This document shows, in pieces, positions 1 through 13,138 of a DNA stretch of 64,000 nucleotides. Every line of letters starts with the position of its first letter. Within the stretch, counting starts at the first letter, position 1. Both the position numbers and the translations under genes were made by a program. Below the pieces are notes generated by a model that was not told the origin of the DNA, did not search any database, and saw only the letters and a program-made list of their open reading frames with translations. Source of the stretch: Pogostemon cablin. Taxonomy: Eukaryota > Streptophyta > Magnoliopsida > Lamiales > Lamiaceae. Location of the stretch: contig CM042985.1 in the NCBI GenBank assembly GCA_023678885.1, positions 32,744,379 through 32,808,378 of the forward strand, given 5' to 3'.

Positions 1-107
1 TGAGTTAAGAAAAGACAAACAACATATAATGCATGATAGATTCAATGTTTAAAGACTTATTATCTCTTCATTTAATCGAATTATTGAATAAAGAACTCGT
101 TTCCTTA
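1..107 (+). repeat. Representative 107-bp satellite monomer
   Basis: This is the first complete monomer in the window and can serve as a reference unit. Within it the palindromic hexamer ATGCAT (positions 30-35) is followed by a gattc-type box near 39-43. In most other monomers the box is gattcga, matched by tcgaatc about 30 bp further on, giving a 7-bp inverted repeat. The unit is shorter than the 150-180 bp common among nucleosome-sized satellites. It is one member of the 13-monomer HOR and is more like its counterpart at 1390 than like its direct neighbour. Confidence 0.9.
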
Positions 108-734
108 TGAGTTAAGAAAGGATAAACGACATATAATGCATGATAGATTCGTCGTCTAAAGACCCATTATCACTTCGTTTAAACGAATCGTTGAACAAAA
201 AACTCCTTTCCATATGAGTTCAGAAAGGATAAACAATATATAATGTATGATAGATTCGCCGTCTAAAGAGTCATTATCTCTTTGTTTGTTCGAACCATTG
301 AATAAAAAACTCATTTCTTTATGAGTTAAGAAAAGATAAACAACATATAATGCATGATAGATTCGATGTTCATAGACTTATTATCTCTTCGTTTAATCGA
401 ATCATTGAATAAAGAAATCGTTTCTTTATGAGTTAAGAAAGGATAAACAACATATAATGCATGATAGATTCGACGTTTAAAGACTTATTATCTCTTCATT
501 TAATCGAATCATTGAATAAAGAACATGTTTCCTTATGAGTTAAGAAAGGATAAATAACATATAATGCATGATAGATTCAACATTAGAAGACTTATTATCT
601 CTTCGTTTAATCGAATCATTGAATAAAGAACTCGTTTCCTTATGAGTTAAGAAAGGATAAACAACATATAATGCATGATGGATTCGAGTCTAAGGACTCA
701 ATATCACTTCATTTAATCAAATCATTGAATAAAA

Positions 735-754
735 AACTCATTTCCAAATGAGTT
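735..754. other. 20-bp dyad at a monomer junction
   Basis: aactcatttccaaatgagtt is a perfect inverted repeat with 9-bp arms and a 2-bp centre. It spans the boundary between two monomers. Other monomers carry weaker versions, such as aactcat-N6-atgagtt, so every junction has some dyad symmetry but only this variant is near-perfect. It recurs once or twice per HOR unit in the left array. A binding or cruciform role is not shown. Confidence 0.75.
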
Positions 755-1027
755 AAGAAAGGATAAACAATATATAATGCATGATAGATTCGACGTCTAA
801 AGAGTCATTATCTCTTTGTTTAATCGAATCATTGAATAAAGAACTCATTTCTTTATGAGTTAAGAAAAGATAAACAACATATAATGCATGATAGATTCGA
901 TGTTCATAGACTTATTATCTCTTCGTTTAATCGAATCAATGAATAAAGAAATCGTTTCTTTATGAGTTATGAAAGGATAAACAACATATATTGCATGATA
1001 GATTCGATGTCTAAAGACTCATTATCT

Positions 1028-1043
1028 ATTCGTTTAAACGAAT
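1028..1043. other. 16-bp perfect palindrome in one monomer class
   Basis: attcgtttaaacgaat reads the same on both strands and lies in the middle of a monomer. Related monomers have the asymmetric cgtttaatcgaat instead. The same palindrome recurs in the right-hand array in the monomer class with gcaatatatg. Its retention in both arrays marks a shared ancestral monomer type. Function is unknown. Confidence 0.75.
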
Positions 1044-1389
1044 CATTGAATAAAAAACATGTTTCCTTATGAGTTAAGAAAGGATAAACAACATATAATG
1101 CATGATAGATTCGACGTTAGAAGACCTATTATCTCTTCGTTTAATCGAATCATTGAATAAAGAACTCGTTTCCTTATGAGTTAAGAAAGGATAAACAACA
1201 TATAACACATGATAGATTCTACGTCTAAAGACTCATTATCACTTCGTTTAATCGAATCATTGAATAAAAACTTACTTCTTTATGAGTTAATAAAGGATAA
1301 ATGATATATAATGCATGATAGATTCGACGTCTTAAGATTCATTATCTATTCGTTTAATCGAATCATTAAATAAAGAACTCGTTTCTTTA

Positions 1390-3205
1390 TGAGTTAAGAA
1401 AAGATAAACAACATATAATGCATGATAGATTCAACGTTTAAAGACTTATTATCTCTTCATTTAATCGAATTATTGAATAAAGAACTCGTTTCCTTATGAG
1501 TTAAGAAAGGATAAACGACATATAATGCATGATAGATTCGTCATCTAAAGACCCATTATCACTTCGTTTAAACGAATCGTTGAACAAAAAACTCCTTTCC
1601 ATATGAGTTCAGAAAGGATAAACAATATATAATGTATGATAGATTCGCCGTCTAAAGAGTCATTATCTCTTTGTTTGTTCGAACCATTGAATAAAAAACT
1701 CATTTCTTTATGAGTTAAGAAAAGATAAACAACATATAATGCATGATAGATTCGATGTTCATAGACTTATTATCTCTTCGTTTAATCGAATCATTTAATA
1801 AAGAAATCGTTTCTTTATGAGTTAAGAAAGGATAAACAACATATAATGCATGATAGATTCGACGTTTAAAGACTTATTATCTCTTCATTTAATCGAATCA
1901 TTGAATAAAGAACATGTTTCCTTATGAGTTAAGAAAGGATAAACAGCATATAATGCATGATAGATTCAACATTAGAAGACTTATTATCTCTTCGTTTAAT
2001 CCAATCATTGAATAAAGAACTCGTTTCCTTATGAGTTAAGAAAGGATAAACAACATATAATGCATGATAGATTCGAGTCTAAGGACTCAATATCACTTCA
2101 TTTAATCAAATCATTGAATAAAAAACTCATTTCCAAATGAGTTAAGAAAGGATAAACAATATATAATGCATGATAGATTCGACGTCTAAAAAGTCATTAT
2201 CTCTTTGTTTAATCGAATCATTGAATAAAGAAATCGTTTCTTTATGAGTTATGAAAGGATAAACAACATATATTGCATGATAGATTCGATGTCTAAAGAC
2301 TCATTATCTATTCGTTTAAACGAATCATTGAATAAAGAACATGTTTCCTTATGAGTTAAGAAAGGATAAACAGCATATAATGCATGATAGATTCAACATT
2401 AGAAGACTTATTATCTCTTCGTTTAATCGAATCATTGAATAAAGAACTCGTTTCCTTATGAGTTAAGAAAGGATAAACAACATATAATGCATGATAGATT
2501 CGAGTCTAAGGACTCAATATCACTTCATTTAATAAAATCACTGAATAAAAAACTCATTTCCAAATGAGTTAAGAAAGGATAAACAATATATAATGCATGA
2601 TAGATTCGACGTCTAAAGAGTCATTATCTCTTTGTTTAATCGAATCATTGAATAAAGAACTCATTTCTTTATGAGTTAAGAAAAGATAAACAACATATAA
2701 TGCATGATAGATTCGACGTTCATAGACTTATTATCTCTTCGTTTAATCGAATCATTGAATAAAGAAATCGTTTCTTTATGAGTTATGAAAGGATAAACAA
2801 CATATATTGCATGATAGATTCGATGTCTAAAGACTCATTATCTATTCGTTTAAACGAATCATTGAATAAAAAACATGTTTCCTTATGAGTTAAGAAAGGA
2901 TAAACAACATATAATGCATGATAGATTCGACGTTAGAAGACTTATTATCTCTTCGTTTAATCGAATCATTGAATAAAGAACTCGTTTCCTTATGAGTTAA
3001 GAAAGGATAAACAACATATAACGCATGATAGATTCGACGTCTAAAGACTCATTATCACTTCGTTTAATCGAATCATTGAATAAAAACTTACTTCTTTATG
3101 AGTTAATAAAGGATAAATGATATATAATGCATGATAGATTCGACGTCTTAAGATTCATTATCTATTCGTTTAATCGAATCATTAAATAAAGAACTCGTTT
3201 CTTTA
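1390..3205 (+). repeat. 17-monomer HOR size variant
   Basis: This copy is 1816 bp, that is 17 x 107 minus 3. The extra four monomers include a second copy of the gagtctaaggactc monomer, which explains the third missing base. It is best read as a canonical 13-mer in which a four-monomer segment was duplicated by unequal exchange. The same size class reappears at 7266-9081. Confidence 0.85.
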
Positions 3206-4487
3206 TGAGTTAAGAAAAGATAAACAACATATAATGCATGATAGATTCAACGTTTAAAGACTTATTATCTCTTCATTTAATCGAATTATTGAATAAAGAA
3301 CTCGTTTCCTTATGAGTTAAGAAAGGATAAACGACATATAATGCATGATAGATTCGTCATCTAAAGACCCATTATCACTTCGTTTAAACGAATCGTTGAA
3401 CAAAAAACTCCTTTCCATATGAGTTCAGAAAGGATAAACAATATATAATGTATGATAGATTCGCCGTCTAAAGAGTCATTATCTCTTTGTTTGTTCGAAC
3501 CATTGAATAAAAAACTCATTTCTTTATGAGTTAAGAAAAGATAAACAACATATAATGCATGATAGATTCGATGTTCATAGACTTATTATCTCTTCGTTTA
3601 ATCGAATCATTGAATATAGAAATCGTTTCTTTATGAGTTAAGAAAGGATAAACAACATATAATGCATGATAGATTCGACGTTTAAAGACTTATTATCTCT
3701 TTATTTAATCGAATCATTGAATAAAGAACATGTTTCCTTATGAGTTAAGAAAGGATAAACAACATATAATGCATGATAGATTCAACATTAGAAGACTTAT
3801 TATCTCTTCGTTTAATCCAATCATTGAATAAAGAACTCGTTTCCTTATGAGTTAAGAAAAGATAAACAACATATAATGCATGATATATTCGAGTCTAAGG
3901 ACTCAATATCACTTTATTTAATCAAATCATTGAATAAAAAACTCATTTCCAAATGTGTTAAGAAAGGATAAACAATATATAATGCATGATAGATTCGACG
4001 TCTAAAGAGTCATTATCTCTTTGTTTAATCGAATCATTGAATAAAGAAATCGTTTCTTTATGAGTTATGAAAGGATAAACAACATATATTGCATGATAGA
4101 TTCGATGTCTAAAGACTCATTATCTATTCATTTAAACGAATCATTGAATAAAGAACATGTTTCCTTATGAGTTAAGAAAGGATAAATAACATATAATGCA
4201 TGATAGATTCGACGTTAGAAGACTTATTATCTCTTCGTTTAATCGAATCATTGAATAAAGAACTCGTTTCCTTATGAGTTAAGAAAGGATAAACAACATA
4301 TAACGCATGATAGATTCGACGTCTAAAGACTCATTATCACTTCGTTTAATCGAATCATTGAATAAAAACTTACTTCTTTATGAGTTAATAAAGGATAAAT
4401 GATATATAATGCATGATAGATTCGACGTCTTAAGATTCATTATCTATTCGTTTAATCGAATCATTAAATAAAGAACTCGTTTCTTTA
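3206..4487 (+). repeat. 12-monomer HOR size variant
   Basis: This copy is 1282 bp, 12 x 107 minus 2. One monomer is missing where the tctttgtttaatcg monomer passes directly into the aaatcgtttctttatgagttatg monomer. The monomer with gttcatagac that separates them in the 13-mer is lost. The deletion is in register, as expected for exchange between neighbouring monomers. Confidence 0.85.
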
Positions 4488-5876
4488 TGAGTTAAGAAAA
4501 GATAAACAACATATAATGCATGATAGATTCAACGTTTAAAGACTTATTATCTCTTCATTTAATCGAATTATTGAATAAAGAACTCGTTTCCTAATGAGTT
4601 AAGAAAGGATAAACGACATATAATGCATGATAGATTCGTCGTCTAAAGACCCATTATCACTTCGTTTAAACGAATCGTTGAACAAAAAACTCCTTTCCAT
4701 ATGAGTTCAGAAAGGATAAACAATATATAATGTATGATAGATTCGCCGTCTAAAGAGTCATTATCTCTTTGTTTGTTCGAACCATTGAATAAAAAACTCA
4801 TTTCTTTATGAGTTAAGAAAAGATAAACAACATATAATGCATGATAGATTCGATGTTCATAGACTTATTATCTCTTCGTTTAATCGAATCATTGAATAAA
4901 GAAATCGTTTCTTTATGAGTTAAGAAAGGATAAACAACATATAATGCATGATAGATTCGACGTTTAAAGACTTATTATCTCTTCATTTAATCGAATCATT
5001 GAATAAAGAACATGTTTCCTTATGAGTTAAGAAAGGATAAACAACATATAATGCATGATAGATTCAACATTAGAAGACTTATTATCTCTTCGTTTAATCG
5101 AATCATTGAATAAAGAACTCGTTTCCTTATGAGTTAAGAAAGGATAAACAACATATAATGCATGATAGATTCGAGTCTAAGGACTCAATATCACTTCATT
5201 TAATCAAATCATTGAATAAAAAACTCATTTCCAAATGAGTTAAGAAAGGATAAACAATATATAATGCATGATAGATTCGACGTCTAAAGAGTCATTATCT
5301 CTTTGTTTAATCGAATCATTGAATAAAGAACTCATTTCTTTATGAGTTAAGAAAAGATAAACAACATATAATGCATGATAGATTCGACGTTCATAGACTT
5401 ATTATCTCTTCGTTTAATCGAATCATTGAATAAAGAAATCGTTTCTTTATGAGTTATGAAAGGATAAACAACATATATTGCATGATAGATTCGATGTCTA
5501 AAGACTCATTATCTATTCGTTTAAACGAATCATTGAATAAAAAACATGTTTCCTTATGAGTTAAGAAAGGATAAACAACATATAATGCATGATAGATTCG
5601 ACGTTAGAAGACTTATTATCTCTTCGTTTAATCGAATCATTGAATAAAGAACTCGTTTCCTTATGAGTTAAGAAAGGATAAACAACATATAACGCATGAT
5701 AGATTCGACGTCTAAAGACTCATTATCACTTCGTTTAATCGAATCATTGAATAAAAACTTACTTCTTTATGAGTTAATAAAGGATAAATGATATATAATG
5801 CATGATAGATTCGACGTCTTAAGATTCATTATCTATTCGTTTAATCGAATCATTAAATAAAGAACTCGTTTCTTTA
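4488..5876 (+). repeat. 13-monomer HOR unit
   Basis: Canonical 1389-bp copy. It differs from the next copy only at scattered single bases where I compared them, for example cctaatgag here versus ccttatgag in the following copy. Confidence 0.9.
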
Positions 5877-7265
5877 TGAGTTAAGAAAAGATAAACAACA
5901 TATAATGCATGATAGATTCAACGTTTAAAGACTTATTATCTCTTCATTTAATCGAATTATTGAATAAAGAACTCGTTTCCTTATGAGTTAAGAAAGGATA
6001 AACGACATATAATGCATGATAGATTCGTCGTCTAAAGACCCATTATCACTTCGTTTAAACGAATCGTTGAACAAAAAACTCCTTTCCATATGAGTTCAGA
6101 AAGGATAAACAATATATAATGTATGATAGATTCGCCGTCTAAAGAGTCATTATCTCTTTGTTTGTTCGAACCATTGAATAAAAAACTCATTTCTTTATGA
6201 GTTAAGAAAAGATAAACAACATATAATGCATGATAGATTCGATGTTCATAGACTTATTATCTCTTCGTTTAATCGAATCATTGAATAAAGAAATCGTTTC
6301 TTTATGAGTTAAGAAAGGATAAACAACATATAATGCATGATAGATTCGACGTTTAAAGACTTATTATCTCTTCATTTAATCGAATCATTGAATAAAGAAC
6401 ATGTTTCCTTATGAGTTAAGAAAGGATAAACAACATATAATGCATGATAGATTCAACATTAGAAGACTTATTATCTCTTCGTTTAATCGAATCATTGAAT
6501 AAAGAACTCGTTTCCTTATGAGTTAAGAAAGGATAAACAACATATAATGCATGATAGATTCGAGTCTAAGGACTCAATATCACTTCATTTAATCAAATCA
6601 TTGAATAAAAAACTCATTTCCAAATGAGTTAAGAAAGGATAAACAATATATAATGCATGATAGATTCGACGTCTAAAGAGTCATTATCTCTTTGTTTAAT
6701 CGAATCATTGAATAAAGAACTCATTTCTTTATGAGTTAAGAAAAGATAAACAACATATAATGCATGATAGATTCGATGTTCATAGACTTATTATCTCTTC
6801 GTTTAATCGAATCATTGAATAAAGAAATCGTTTCTTTATGAGTTATGAAAGGATAAACAACATATATTGCATGATAGATTCGATGTCTAAAGACTCATTA
6901 TCTATTCGTTTAAACGAATCATTGAATAAAGAACATGTTTCCTTATGAGTTAAGAAAGGATAAACAACATATAATGCATGATAGATTCGACGTTAGAAGA
7001 CTTATTATCTCTTCGTTTAATCGAATCATTGAATAAAGAACTCGTTTCCTTATGAGTTAAGAAAGGATAAACAACATATAACGCATGATAGATTCTACGT
7101 CTAAAGACTCATTATCACTTCGTTTAATCGAATCATTGAATAAAAACTTACTTCTTTATGAGTTAATAAAGGATAAATGATATATAATGCATGATAGATT
7201 CGACGTCTTAAGATTCATTATCTATTCGTTTAATCGAATCATTAAATAAAGAACTCGTTTCTTTA
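5877..7265 (+). repeat. 13-monomer HOR unit
   Basis: Canonical 1389-bp copy, nearly identical to the copies on either side. One visible marker is gatgttcatagac where the preceding copy has gacgttcatagac, a CpG transition. Confidence 0.9.
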
Positions 7266-9081
7266 TGAGTTAAGAAAAGATAAACAACATATAATGCATG
7301 ATAGATTCAACGTTTAAAGACTTATTATCTCTTCATTTAATCGAATTATTGAATAAAGAACTCGTTTCCTTATGAGTTAAGAAAGGATAAACGACATATA
7401 ATGCATGATAGATTCGTCGTCTAAAGACCCATTATCACTTCGTTTAAACGAATCGTTGAACAAAAAACTCCTTTCCATATGAGTTCAGAAAGGATAAACA
7501 ATATATAATGTATGATAGATTCGCCGTCTAAAGAGTCATTATCTCTTTGTTTGTTCGAACCATTGAATAAAAAACTCATTTCTTTATGAGTTAAGAAAAG
7601 ATAAACAACATATAATGCATGATAGATTCGATGTTCATAGACTTATTATCTCTTCGTTTAATCGAATCATTGAATAAAGAAATCGTTTCTTTATGAGTTA
7701 AGAAAGGATAAACAACATATAATGCATGATAGATTCGACGTTTAAAGACTTATTATCTCTTCATTTAATCGAATCATTGAATAAAGAACATGTTTCCTTA
7801 TGAGTTAAGAAAGGATAAACAACATATAATGCATGATAGATTCAACATTAGAAGACTTATTATCTCTTCGTTTAATCGAATCATTGAATAAAGAACTCGT
7901 TTCCTTATGAGTTAAGAAAGGATAAACAACATATAATGCATGATAGATTCGAGTCTAAGGACTCAATATCACTTCATTTAATCAAATCATTGAATAAAAA
8001 ACTCATTTCCAAATGAGTTAAGAAAGGATAAACAATATATAATGCATGATAGATTCGACGTCTAAAGAGTCATTATCTCTTTGTTTAATCGAATCATTGA
8101 ATAAAGAAATCGTTTCTTTATGAGTTATGAAAGGATAAACAACATATATTGCATGATAGATTCGATGTCTAAAGACTCATTATCTATTCGTTTAAACGAA
8201 TCATTGAATAAAGAACATGTTTCCTTATGAATTAAGAAAGGATAAACAGCATATAATGCATGATAGATTCAACATTAGAAGAGTTATTATCTCTTCGTTT
8301 AATCGAATCATTGAATAAAGAACTCGTTTCCTTATGAGTTAAGAAAGGATAAACAACATATAATGCATGATAGATTCGAGTCTAAGGACTCAATATCACT
8401 TCATTTAATAAAATCACTGAATAAAAAACTCATTTCCAAATGAGTTAAGAAAGGATAAACAATATATAATGCATGATAGATTCGATGTCTAAAGAGTCAT
8501 TATCTCTTTGTTTAATCGAATCATTGAATAAAGAACTCATTTCTTTATGAGTTAAGAAAAGATAAACAACATATAATGCATGATAGATTCGACGTTCATA
8601 GACTTATTATCTCTTCGTTTAATCGAATCATTGAATAAAGAAATCGTTTCTTTATGAGTTATGAAAGGATAAACAACATATATTGCATGATAGATTCGAT
8701 GTCTAAAGACTCATTATCTATTCGTTTAAACGAATCATTGAATAAAAAACATGTTTCCTTATGAGTTAAGAAAGGATAAACAACATATAATGCATGATAG
8801 ATTCGACGTTAGAAGACTTATTATCTCTTCGTTTAATCGAATAATTGAATAAAGAACTCGTTTCCTTATGAGTTAAGAAAGGATAAACAACATATAACGC
8901 ATGATAGATTCGACGTCTAAAGACTCATTATCACTTCGTTTAATCGAATCATTGAATAAAAACTTACTTCTTTATGAGTTAATAAAGGATAAATGATATA
9001 TAATGCATGATAGATTCGACGTCTTAAGATTCATTATCTATTCGTTTAATCGAATCATTAAATAAAGAACTCGTTTCTTTA
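7266..9081 (+). repeat. 17-monomer HOR size variant
   Basis: Second 1816-bp copy, with the same four extra monomers as at 1390-3205. The order of size classes from 1390 (17, 12, 13, 13, then 17, 13, 13, 12) suggests that blocks of several HOR units were themselves duplicated. Confidence 0.85.
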
Positions 9082-10470
9082 TGAGTTAAGAAAAGATAAA
9101 CAACATATAATGCATGATAGATTCAACGTTTAAAGACTTATTATCTCTTCATTTAATCGAATTATTGAATAAAGAACTCGTTTCCTTATGAGTTAAGAAA
9201 GGATAAACGACATATAATGCATGATAGATTCGTCGTCTAAAGACCCATTATCACTTCGTTTAAACGAATCGTTGAACAAAAAACTCCTTTCCATATGAGT
9301 TCAGAAAGGATAAACAATATATAATGTATGATAGATTCGCCGTCTAAAGAGTCATTATCTCTTTGTTTGTTCGAACCATTGAATAAAAAACTCATTTCTT
9401 TATGAGTTAAGAAAAGATAAACAACATATAATGCATGATAGATTCGATGTTCATAGACTTATTATCTCTTCGTTTAATCGAATCATTGAATAAAGAAATC
9501 GTTTCTTTATGAGTTAAGAAAGGATAAACAACATATAATGCATGATAGATTCGACGTTTAAAGACTTATTATCTCTTCATTTAATCGAATCATTGAATAA
9601 AGAACATGTTTCCTTATGAGTTAAGAAAGGATAAACAACATATAATGCATGATAGATTCAACATTAGAAGACTTATTATCTCTTCGTTTAATCGAATCAT
9701 TGAATAAAGAACTCGTTTCCTTATGAGTTAAGAAAGGATAAACAACATATAATGCATGATAGATTCGAGTCTAAGGACTCAATATCACTTCATTTAATCA
9801 AATCATTGAATAAAAAACTCATTTCCAAATGAGTTAAGAAAGGATAAACAATATATAATGCATGATAGATTCGACGTCTAAAGAGTCATTATCTCTTTGT
9901 TTAATCGAATCATTGAATAAAGAACTCATTTCTTTATGAGTTAAGAAAAGATAAACAACATATAATGCATGATAGATTCGACGTTCATAGACTTATTATC
10001 TCTTCGTTTAATCGAATCATTGAATAAAGAAATCGTTTCTTTATGAGTTATGAAAGGATAAACAACATATATTGCATGATAGATTCGATGTCTAAAGACT
10101 CATTATCTATTCGTTTAAACGAATCATTGAATAAAAAACATGTTTCCTTATGAGTTAAGAAAGGATAAACAACATATAATGCATGATAGATTCGACGTTA
10201 GAAGACTTATTATCTCTTCGTTTAATCGAATCATTGAATAAAGAACTCGTTTCCTTATGAGTTAAGAAAGGATAAACAACATATAACGCATGATAGATTC
10301 GACGTCTAAAGACTCATTATCACTTCGTTTAATCGAATCATTGAATAAAAACTTACTTCTTTATGAGTTAATAAAGGATAAATGATATATAATGCATGAT
10401 AGATTCGACGTCTTAAGATTCATTATCTATTCGTTTAATCGAATCATTAAATAAAGAACTCGTTTCTTTA
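9082..10470 (+). repeat. 13-monomer HOR unit
   Basis: Canonical 1389-bp copy with the standard order of monomer variants. Confidence 0.9.
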
Positions 10471-11859
10471 TGAGTTAAGAAAAGATAAACAACATATAAT
10501 GCATGATAGATTCAACGTTTAAAGACTTATTATCTCTTCATTTAATCGAATTATTGAATAAAGAACTCGTTTCCTTATGAGTTAAGAAAGGATAAACGAC
10601 ATATAATGCATGATAGATTCGTCGTCTAAAGACCCATTATCACTTCGTTTAAACGAATCGTTGAACAAAAAACTCCTTTCCATATGAGTTCAGAAAGGAT
10701 AAACAATATATAATGTATGATAGATTCGCCGTCTAAAGAGTCATTATCTCTTTGTTTGTTCGAACCATTGAATAAAAAACTCATTTCTTTATGAGTTAAG
10801 AAAAGATAAACAACATATAATGCATGATAGATTCGATGTTCATAGACTTATTATCTCTTCGTTTAATCGAATCATTGAATAAAGAAATCGTTTCTTTATG
10901 AGTTAAGAAAGGATAAACAACATATAATGCATGATAGATTCGACGTTTAAAGACTTATTATCTCTTCATTTAATCGAATCATTGAATAAAGAACATGTTT
11001 CCTTATGAGTTAAGAAAGGATAAACAACATATAATGCATGATAGATTCAACATTAGAAGACTTATTATCTCTTCGTTTAATCGAATCATTGAATAAAGAA
11101 CTCGTTTCCTTATGAGTTAAGAAAGGATAAACAACATATAATGCATGATAGATTCGAGTCTAAGGACTCAATATCACTTCATTTAATCAAATCATTGAAT
11201 AAAAAACTCATTTCCAAATGAGTTAAGAAAGGATAAACAATATATAATGCATGATAGATTCGACGTCTAAAGAGTCATTATCTCTTTGTTTAATCGAATC
11301 ATTGAATAAAGAACTCATTTCTTTATGAGTTAAGAAAAGATAAACAACATATAATGCATGATAGATTCGATGTTCATAGACTTATTATCTCTTCGTTTAA
11401 TCGAATCATTGAATAAAGAAATCGTTTCTTTATGAGTTATGAAAGGATAAACAACATATATTGCATGATAGATTCGATGTCTAAAGACTCATTATCTATT
11501 CGTTTAAACGAATCATTGAATAAAAAACATGTTTCCTTATGAGTTAAGAAAGGATAAACAACATATAATGCATGATAGATTCGACGTTAGAAGACTTATT
11601 ATCTCTTCGTTTAATCGAATCATTGAATAAAGAACTCGTTTCCTTATGAGTTAAGAAAGGATAAACAACATATAACGCATGATAGATTCGACGTCTAAAG
11701 ACTCATTATCACTTCGTTTAATCGAATCATTGAATAAAAACTTACTTCTTTATGAGTTAATAAAGGATAAATGATATATAATGCATGATAGATTCGACGT
11801 CTTAAGATTCATTATCTATTCGTTTAATCGAATCATTAAATAAAGAACTCGTTTCTTTA
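10471..11859 (+). repeat. 13-monomer HOR unit
   Basis: Canonical 1389-bp copy with the standard order of monomer variants. Confidence 0.9.
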
Positions 11860-13138
11860 TGAGTTAAGAAAAGATAAACATATAATGCATGATAGATTCA
11901 ACGTTTAAAGACTTATTATCTCTTCATTTAATCGAATTATTGAATAAAGAACTCGTTTCCTTATGAGTTAAGAAAGGATAAACGACATATAATGCATGAT
12001 AGATTCGTCATCTAAAGACCCATTATCACTTCGTTTAAACGAATCGTTGAACAAAAAACTCCTTTCCATATGAGTTCAGAAAGGATAAACAATATATAAT
12101 GTATGATAGATTCGCCGTCTAAAGAGTCATTATCTCTTTGTTTGTTCGAACCATTGAATAAAAAACTCATTTCTTTATGAGTTAAGAAAAGATAAACAAC
12201 ATATAATGCATGATAGATTCGATGTTCATAGACTTATTATCTCTTCGTTTAATCGAATCATTTAATAAAGAAATCGTTTCTTTATGAGTTAAGAAAGGAT
12301 AAACAACATATAATCCATGATAGATTCGACGTTTAAAGACTTATTATCTCTTCATTTAATCGAATCATTGAATAAAGAACATGTTTCCTTATGAGTTAAG
12401 AAAGGATAAACAACATATAATGCATGATAGATTCAACATTAGAAGACTTATTATCTCTTAGTTTAATCCAATCATTGAATAAAGAACTCGTTTCCTTATG
12501 AGTTAAGAAAGGATAAACAACATATAATGCATGATAGATTCGAGTCTAAGGACTCAATATCACTTCATTTAATCAAATCATTGAATAAAAAACTCATTTC
12601 CAAATGTGTTAAGAAAGGATAAACAATATATAATGCATGATAGATTCGACGTCTAAAGAGTCATTATCTCTTTGTTTAATCGAATCATTGAATAAAGAAA
12701 TCGTTTCTTTATGAGTTATGAAAGGATAAACAACATATATTGCATGATAGATTCGATGTCTAAAGACTCATTATCTATTCGTTTAAACGAATCATTGAAT
12801 AAAGAACATGTTTCCTTATGAGTTAAGAAAGGATAAACAACATATAATGCATGATAGATTCGACGTTAGAAGACTTATTATCTCTTCGTTTAATCGAATC
12901 ATTGAATAAAGAACTCGTTTCCTTATGAGTTAAGAAAGGATAAACAACATATAACGCATGATAGATTCTACGTCTAAAGACTCATTATCACTTCGTTTAA
13001 TCGAATCATTGAATAAAAACTTACTTCTTTATGAGTTAATAAAGGATAAATGATATATAATGCATGATAGATTCGACGTCTTAAGATTCATTATCTATTC
13101 GTTTAATCGAATCATTAAATAAAGAACTCGTTTATTTA
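11860..13138 (+). repeat. 12-monomer HOR size variant with 3-bp deletion
   Basis: This copy is 1279 bp, the 12-monomer class less a further 3 bp. Its first monomer reads aagataaacatataatgc near 11871, where the others read aagataaacaacatataatgc. It otherwise matches the class seen at 3206-4487. Confidence 0.85.

Larger units (their letters stand above)
1..1389 (+). repeat. 13-monomer HOR unit
   Basis: The boundary is set at the monomer with the gattcaaYgttt box and tcgaattattg, which recurs at 1390, 3206, 4488 and so on. The length is 13 x 107 minus 2 bp. One base is missing in the gagtctaaggactc monomer and one in the monomer ending aaaacttacttctttatgag. This same 2-bp deficit occurs in every canonical copy, so it is inherited with the HOR. 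Confidence 0.9.
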
